A stretch of DNA of 64,000 nt from Paenibacillus sp. Root444D2 (GTDB lineage Bacteria > Bacillota > Bacilli > Paenibacillales > NBRC-103111): assembly GCF_001426375.1 (NCBI RefSeq), contig NZ_LMEO01000045.1, positions 1,298,452 to 1,362,451 on the forward strand, written 5' to 3'. A program made the translations under genes and the position numbers. The stretch's first letter is position 1. Each line of letters begins with the position of its first letter. Shown piece by piece: positions 59,944 through 64,000 of the stretch. The notes beneath the pieces were generated by a model. That model did not search any database. It saw nothing but the letters and a program-made list of their open reading frames with translations, and was not told the origin of the DNA.

Positions 59944-61167
59944 TTATCGCTTTCTCGACAACATTTGATTATATACGTGAAATAACCGCTGGAGCATCGT
60001 ATCCGGGGACCAATGCTCTAATGCCCAAACTTCTGCATTTCGACCCAATTTGTGTCGATAATTTTCATTATCCAGCAAGGTGCACAGATGCTTAAATAGC
60101 ATATCGATATCTCCGACAGGGTAAACAAGCCCAGTATGGCCATGGACTACCATCTCTGGTACGCCTCCGGCATCTGATACGACGGACGGCTTGCCTGCGA
60201 GCTGTGCTTCTATAAGTGACAGCGGCTGATTATCAATCAAGCTCGGCAGCACATAAATATCAGACATTCGGAGTAAAGCCGGAACATCATTCCTCCTTCC
60301 GAAAAACTGGACGTGCTCCTGCAGCCCATGGTTTATCGCTTGTTGTTGCAACTCCGCCTGATCTTCTCCTTCTCCAATTATCCAACAAACCCAATCCTTT
60401 CGAGCTAACTTCAAATGATATAGAACCGTTACAAGATCGTGGATTCCTTTCAAATAAGTAAGACGAGACGCACAGATGATCACTTTTTTGTCTTGAGGAC
60501 GCTGCAGCGGCGTAGATTCCTGCATTCTCCTTTGAAACGATTCGATATCATAACCGTAGGGGAACTCCGTAAAATGATGGTCAGGTACGTCAAACTCCTT
60601 AACCAGCAGATTTCTCAGCCAGTGAGAGTGAGTAATGGTTATATCAGCGATGCTGGCACCTACTTTTTCAATAAAAGAATAATAGTTCATTACCATAGAG
60701 TCCGGCCCTTCCACTTGGTGTCTGTAAGGCCAGGTTAAATAAACCTCTTTGGTTACCGAGCCGTGAAGCGAGACAAGTAACGGTGTTGATTTCGGCTTTA
60801 CACGATTTAGCGCTACGGCCGAAATGACATCTTGAGCGTAGATGAAATCGTATTGCTGCAAGCCGAAATAAGCTGCACCCAGTTCCATGCAATATCGGTC
60901 CATTTCGATGTTAAAGAACCATTCGTGTTGATTTAGAACTGCAGGAAACACGTTTCCCACACTCATTTTCGTACAAAGAAGCGGTAGTAATTGTTCTTTT
61001 CGTATTACAATCCCCTTGTTCATCATGTGAAAGGTTTCATTAGCTCCTTTACCAAAAATATCGACTTCATGCCCCCATCGTTCTAATCTAACTTTTAACT
61101 GTTCCATAAACGTGCAAACTCCTCCCAGATGAGGAAGTAGCCAGGAGGTCGCCAGTAAAATTTTCAT
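59944..61167 (-). CDS. Glycosyltransferase family 4
   Basis: 407 residues; same architecture as the next gene: MKILLATSWLLPHLGGVCTF, VIICASRLTYLKGIHDLV, IGEGEDQAEL, FFGRRNDVPALLRMSDIYVLPSLIDNQPLSLIEAQ, SVVSDAGGVPEM. Roughly half of the residues agree between the two, so a tandem duplication is likely. First gene of this minus-strand pair. Confidence 0.9.
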   Translation of the reverse strand: MKILLATSWLLPHLGGVCTFMEQLKVRLERWGHEVDIFGKGANETFHMMNKGIVIRKEQLLPLLCTKMSVGNVFPAVLNQHEWFFNIEMDRYCMELGAAYFGLQQYDFIYAQDVISAVALNRVKPKSTPLLVSLHGSVTKEVYLTWPYRHQVEGPDSMVMNYYSFIEKVGASIADITITHSHWLRNLLVKEFDVPDHHFTEFPYGYDIESFQRRMQESTPLQRPQDKKVIICASRLTYLKGIHDLVTVLYHLKLARKDWVCWIIGEGEDQAELQQQAINHGLQEHVQFFGRRNDVPALLRMSDIYVLPSLIDNQPLSLIEAQLAGKPSVVSDAGGVPEMVVHGHTGLVYPVGDIDMLFKHLCTLLDNENYRHKLGRNAEVWALEHWSPDTMLQRLFHVYNQMLSRKR

Positions 61168-61278
61168 TTTTGTTCCTCATTTCAATAACTAAGATAGACG
61201 CTGCTATACAATATATGGTGACTGCTTCAGGATTGTATAGGTTGCTTCCTAATATCCAAAAAATATGTAGTTGTCCAA

Positions 61279-61306
61279 ACCATTTTTCTCTTAATTTCAT
61301 ATACTA
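61279..61306 (+). promoter_or_regulatory. Sigma-K-type promoter
   Basis: AAACC with AC at 61279-61280, 17 bases, CATATACTA at 61298-61306. Matches the sigma-K consensus as closely as the gerE promoter does, 37 bases before the TTG of the next gene. It points to late mother-cell expression. Confidence 0.65.
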
Positions 61307-61342
61307 GATGTATTCCCACTCACTGGTAAGGAAGGTGTAGCC

Positions 61343-61696
61343 TTGTCTATATTCCGATTGGAATCGTTCGAATACGGCCCTATCGATTCCCGATATATTC
61401 AATCCGTCGATGTTATTATGCAAAATCTCGGTCCCAAAACGTTTGATGCACTAATCCAAGGATTTCATGCGTCGGGTTTGTTTCATTTATCTCTATATGC
61501 TCTGCAAAAGTTTCCGGAGCCAGGGTCCACGATAACGATTAACAACATTCTCACGCATAACATCCCCTTTAGTCTGCAAATTGTGACGAATACCAACACT
61601 ACCGCTTATACAGCCATAACCGTTTATGCCAAAAATAATGGAGTCCTTGTTGCTATGTTCTCACAAAACGAATTCTTACTATTTGACCCGAATTAA
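61343..61696 (+). CDS. Hypothetical beta-rich protein (117 aa), possible spore-surface protein
   Basis: TTG start seven bases after AAGGAAGG. Beta-strand-rich, Thr/Asn-rich C-terminal half (STITINNILTHNIPFSLQIV, then AYTAITVYAKNNGVLVAMF) without signal peptide or membrane helix; the texture resembles small Paenibacillus spore-surface or DUF6385-like domains, though I cannot assign a family. Its sigma-K-type promoter and position before a GT4 gene suggest a spore coat or exosporium component. Confidence 0.65.
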   Translation: MSIFRLESFEYGPIDSRYIQSVDVIMQNLGPKTFDALIQGFHASGLFHLSLYALQKFPEPGSTITINNILTHNIPFSLQIVTNTNTTAYTAITVYAKNNGVLVAMFSQNEFLLFDPN

Positions 61697-61719
61697 AAGC
61701 AGAGGGGGAACACATTACA

Positions 61720-62796
61720 GTGAAATTTTTGTTCGTATTTTATGTGCCAACCGGGGGGATGGATGCCGTAAATCGCCACCGCTGCCGGGCTTTAAAGCAA
61801 TTCGGCCATGAACCCCATTGTCTATACCTATATCCCGGTTCAGGCCAGCAAAACGTTACCGACATACCGACTTTTGTCACTAATGACGACAGGGATATCA
61901 AAACCATTCTAACAACTTACAAATACGATGCTATTGTAGTTACGACGATGTATGAAACATTTCCTAGATTTCGCGGACTCGGTTATAAAGGAATACTGAT
62001 TTGGGAAATCCAAGGCTACGGTCCGATTACAATGGCACGAGCTGAGATCATCAACTCAGTGCCATACGTTAAAAAATACTGCTCGGCGATCCTATATCCA
62101 GACACCCCCCATATCGGAACTCTGTTGAACGAGATATACATGAACATGAATGTCCCCTTTTTCAGCTTCAACAATGCTTTCGATGTAAGTTCATTTTGTT
62201 ACAAACCCCTGCCCCAGTGGGGAGTCCCGATCATCGCGTGGGTAGGCCGATTCGAGGACAATAAGAATTGGCGAGAATTATTGCTGATCGCTCACCAACT
62301 GATGGCCTATTATCCGCACCTTCATCTGTGGATGTTTGAAGACCCTAATTTGGCAGTACCGCAGGAACGGGCGGAATTTGATTTGCTAGTTCAACAGCTC
62401 GGCTTGCTCCATTGCCTCACAATTCATAGCAATATTCCGCATGCCCTGATGCAGGAGTATTATTCGATCATTGGCGATTCGGGCGGGTTCTTATGTTCCA
62501 CATCGAAAATGGAAGGTGCGCCCCATTCCGTCGTAGAAGCGATGAGTTGCCTCTGCCCGGTACTGACCAGCGATAAAGACGGTGTTTGGAGCGCGATTAT
62601 TCCAAATCAAACGGGTAAGATGTATCCGCTTGGTAACATCACTGCCGCCGTCATAGAGGGGCAGCAGTTGATTAGCAATCCGTATGCCAGGGAATATATC
62701 CGAACTAATGCCAAAATCCACGTCAGCATGGCATTCAGCCTGGAGAGATATGCTTGTCATTTCATGCAAATGATGAATGTGCTGTATGGAAAATAA
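61720..62796 (+). CDS. Glycosyltransferase family 4-like protein
   Basis: 358 residues. N-terminus MKFLFVFYVPTGGMDAVNRH, donor half with PIIAWVGRFEDNKNWRELLL, HSNIPHALMQEYYSIIGDSG and STSKMEGAPHSVVEAMSCLCPVL, the GT4 E-x7-E region (EGAPHSVVE). GTG start 11 bases after GAGGGGG; 23 bases behind the sigma-K-controlled gene, so probably co-expressed during spore maturation. Confidence 0.82.
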   Translation: MKFLFVFYVPTGGMDAVNRHRCRALKQFGHEPHCLYLYPGSGQQNVTDIPTFVTNDDRDIKTILTTYKYDAIVVTTMYETFPRFRGLGYKGILIWEIQGYGPITMARAEIINSVPYVKKYCSAILYPDTPHIGTLLNEIYMNMNVPFFSFNNAFDVSSFCYKPLPQWGVPIIAWVGRFEDNKNWRELLLIAHQLMAYYPHLHLWMFEDPNLAVPQERAEFDLLVQQLGLLHCLTIHSNIPHALMQEYYSIIGDSGGFLCSTSKMEGAPHSVVEAMSCLCPVLTSDKDGVWSAIIPNQTGKMYPLGNITAAVIEGQQLISNPYAREYIRTNAKIHVSMAFSLERYACHFMQMMNVLYGK

Positions 62797-62811
62797 GACA
62801 CTTCGAACAAT

Positions 62812-62854
62812 AGTCCTCTTTGCCCTTTATTAAAAGAGCAAAGAGGACTTTTTT
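62812..62854. terminator. Bidirectional terminator
   Basis: AGTCCTCTTTGC and GCAAAGAGGACT around a 19-base loop, followed by six T, between convergent glycosyltransferase genes. Confidence 0.9.
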
Positions 62855-62864
62855 ACATGTTTCA

Positions 62865-63590
62865 CTATTTCAGTTGCTGTTCCAATTGAACAATGTAACC
62901 GGCTAACCGTTGGATATACATTTCTCGAATGCAGGCAATCTCCCTGTGCATTTCCGGTTGAAATCGCTGGCTCCCCATTTGTTCGTGAATTCTGTATTTC
63001 AGCAGCGGCTCATCGAGATAGAAAAAATCGAACCCCGATAAAATGACCCGCAGCCACATCTCCAAATCTTGCGTATATCTGAAAGATTCATTAAATAATC
63101 CGACATACGAAAATAACTCTTTTCTCATTACCACCGTACAACCGTTCACGGGATAATCGTTTAGAAACATCCTGTACAAGTCAAGTTTATTGGTGAGACG
63201 AGGCCCGAGGAACGAGATGATCGTGTGATTGTACTCATTGATATAATCAAAGTTTGCACAGCTGATCCAGGCGCCATTCTGTATCATAAACGGAATTTGC
63301 TTGGACAGTTTCTCCGGAATAAACATATCGTCAGAGCTGAGCCAAGCGATATAGTCCCCGGATGCCATCGTAATCCCGTGGTTCAGAGCGCTGGCGGTTC
63401 CGCCGTTCGCCTTGCCCAAATAGTGAACGCGGTCTAAATAGGGCCGGATTCTATCAGAATGTACCGTAGATCCGTCATCGACCACGATGATTTCCACATT
63501 CGGATACGTCTGCGAGAGCGCGCTGGCAATTGCGTTTTCGACATATGCACAGTTATAGAACGGGATGATTATACTAACCTTCGGAAGCAT
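62865..63590 (-). CDS. Glycosyltransferase family 2
   Basis: 241 residues: MLPKVSIIIPFYNCAYVENA, VVDDGSTVHSDRI, GGTASALNHGI, WLSSDDMF (metal site) and RYTQDLEMWLRVILSG. Intact relative of the broken copy at 56911 and of the next gene. Donor and acceptor unknown. 13 bases after the gene at 63604. Confidence 0.9.
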   Translation of the reverse strand: MLPKVSIIIPFYNCAYVENAIASALSQTYPNVEIIVVDDGSTVHSDRIRPYLDRVHYLGKANGGTASALNHGITMASGDYIAWLSSDDMFIPEKLSKQIPFMIQNGAWISCANFDYINEYNHTIISFLGPRLTNKLDLYRMFLNDYPVNGCTVVMRKELFSYVGLFNESFRYTQDLEMWLRVILSGFDFFYLDEPLLKYRIHEQMGSQRFQPEMHREIACIREMYIQRLAGYIVQLEQQLK

Positions 63591-63603
63591 GGTGACCTCT
63601 CCT

Positions 63604-64000
63604 TTATCTACTTGATTCGACGATCAACTGTTGCAGTGCCGGACGATATTTTTGCTGGATGAATTCCACTTCCAGTTCGATGGCGGGACGGTGCTTCATC
63701 GTTCCCATCTGTCCGTGCCACCGATACATGAGAAGAGGTTCATATAAATAGTGAAAGTAGATTCTCCCCAATATTACCCGTATCCACAATTCATAATCGT
63801 GGGTATAGGGAAGGCTCTCGTCGAAAAATCCAATGTAGTTCAAAATCTCCTTTTTCATCATCACCGTACAGCCGTTAACCGGATCGCAGGTCAAGAACGA
63901 ATGATAAAAATCAATCACATTAGCGAACTGCGGTCCTAACATTCGACCCGTGATATTATTATAGGCATCGATTTGGTTGAATGCCGTAAAGCTGATGGAA
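63604..64000 (-). CDS. Glycosyltransferase family 2 (partial, N-terminus outside window)
   Basis: The C-terminal 131 codons of a GT2 gene that enters from beyond 64000. The part visible at the edge (SISFTAFNQIDAYNNITGRM) matches the middle of the GT2 at 62865-63590, followed by NGCTVMMKKEILNYIGFFDE and YTHDYELWIRVILG. Another paralogue of this local family. Confidence 0.88.
   Translation of the reverse strand, partial: SISFTAFNQIDAYNNITGRMLGPQFANVIDFYHSFLTCDPVNGCTVMMKKEILNYIGFFDESLPYTHDYELWIRVILGRIYFHYLYEPLLMYRWHGQMGTMKHRPAIELEVEFIQQKYRPALQQLIVESSR

Overview
The window looks like the chromosome of a spore-forming Firmicute of the Paenibacillus type. The evidence is gerE and gerM, a sigma-K promoter in front of gerE, a FapR operator, an LplB/YtcP-type sugar transporter with a membrane-bound AraC regulator, and an SLH-domain protein. 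The left part (tig, a YsoA-like gene, tRNA-Arg, asnB, rdgB, rph, gerM, gerE) keeps the neighbourhood known from Bacillus subtilis.

Layout. 1-2.1 kb: tig, a YsoA-like repeat protein, tRNA-Arg(TCT). 2.1-6.3 kb: two cobalamin riboswitches, one over the cobalt ECF transporter cbiMNQO, the other (opposite strand) over a small [2Fe-2S] protein. 6.4-16.3 kb: small proteins, asnB, rdgB-rph, gerM, a PgpA/YutG-like protein, an MBL hydrolase-methyltransferase-DUF6483 operon, gerE. 16.7-17.3 kb: intergenic hairpin repeats, one family shared with 5.27-5.53 kb. 17.4-24 kb: an SLH protein with 73-residue repeats and an Lhr-type helicase. 24.3-38.0 kb: a catabolic island for imported pectic (rhamnogalacturonan/oligogalacturonate) oligosaccharides: AraC-type membrane sensor, PL26-like lyase, GH105, two permeases and a binding lipoprotein (no ATPase gene), oligogalacturonate lyase, sulfatase, DUF1961. 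The 63 bp at the 3' end of lhr recur at the far end of the island beside nasC, so the island appears to separate a once-adjacent convergent pair lhr/nasC.

38.1-46.7 kb: nitrate assimilation (nasC, nirD, nirB, nitrate transporter) and, divergently, an RNA-binding ANTAR regulator with a TrpD2-like gene. The transporter leader carries a textbook promoter, then two hexaloop hairpins of the ANTAR-target type overlapping a hairpin with a weak U-tract, then a second, weaker hairpin pair before a strong terminator. This is a NasR/AmiR/EutV-like antitermination circuit inferred from sequence, and it is the most interesting system here.

46.8-49.1 kb: CAP-domain secreted protein and FapR-controlled fabH. 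49-64 kb: a surface-glycan region with many GT2 and GT4 glycosyltransferases, a sugar-nucleotide epimerase, APS kinase, a sulfotransferase, small coiled-coil proteins, a sigma-K-type promoter, and many decaying genes (methyltransferase, GT2, GT4, possible group II intron remnant). It suggests a rapidly turning-over locus for a possibly sulfated spore- or cell-surface glycan. The outermost genes (tig and the last GT2) run off the window.
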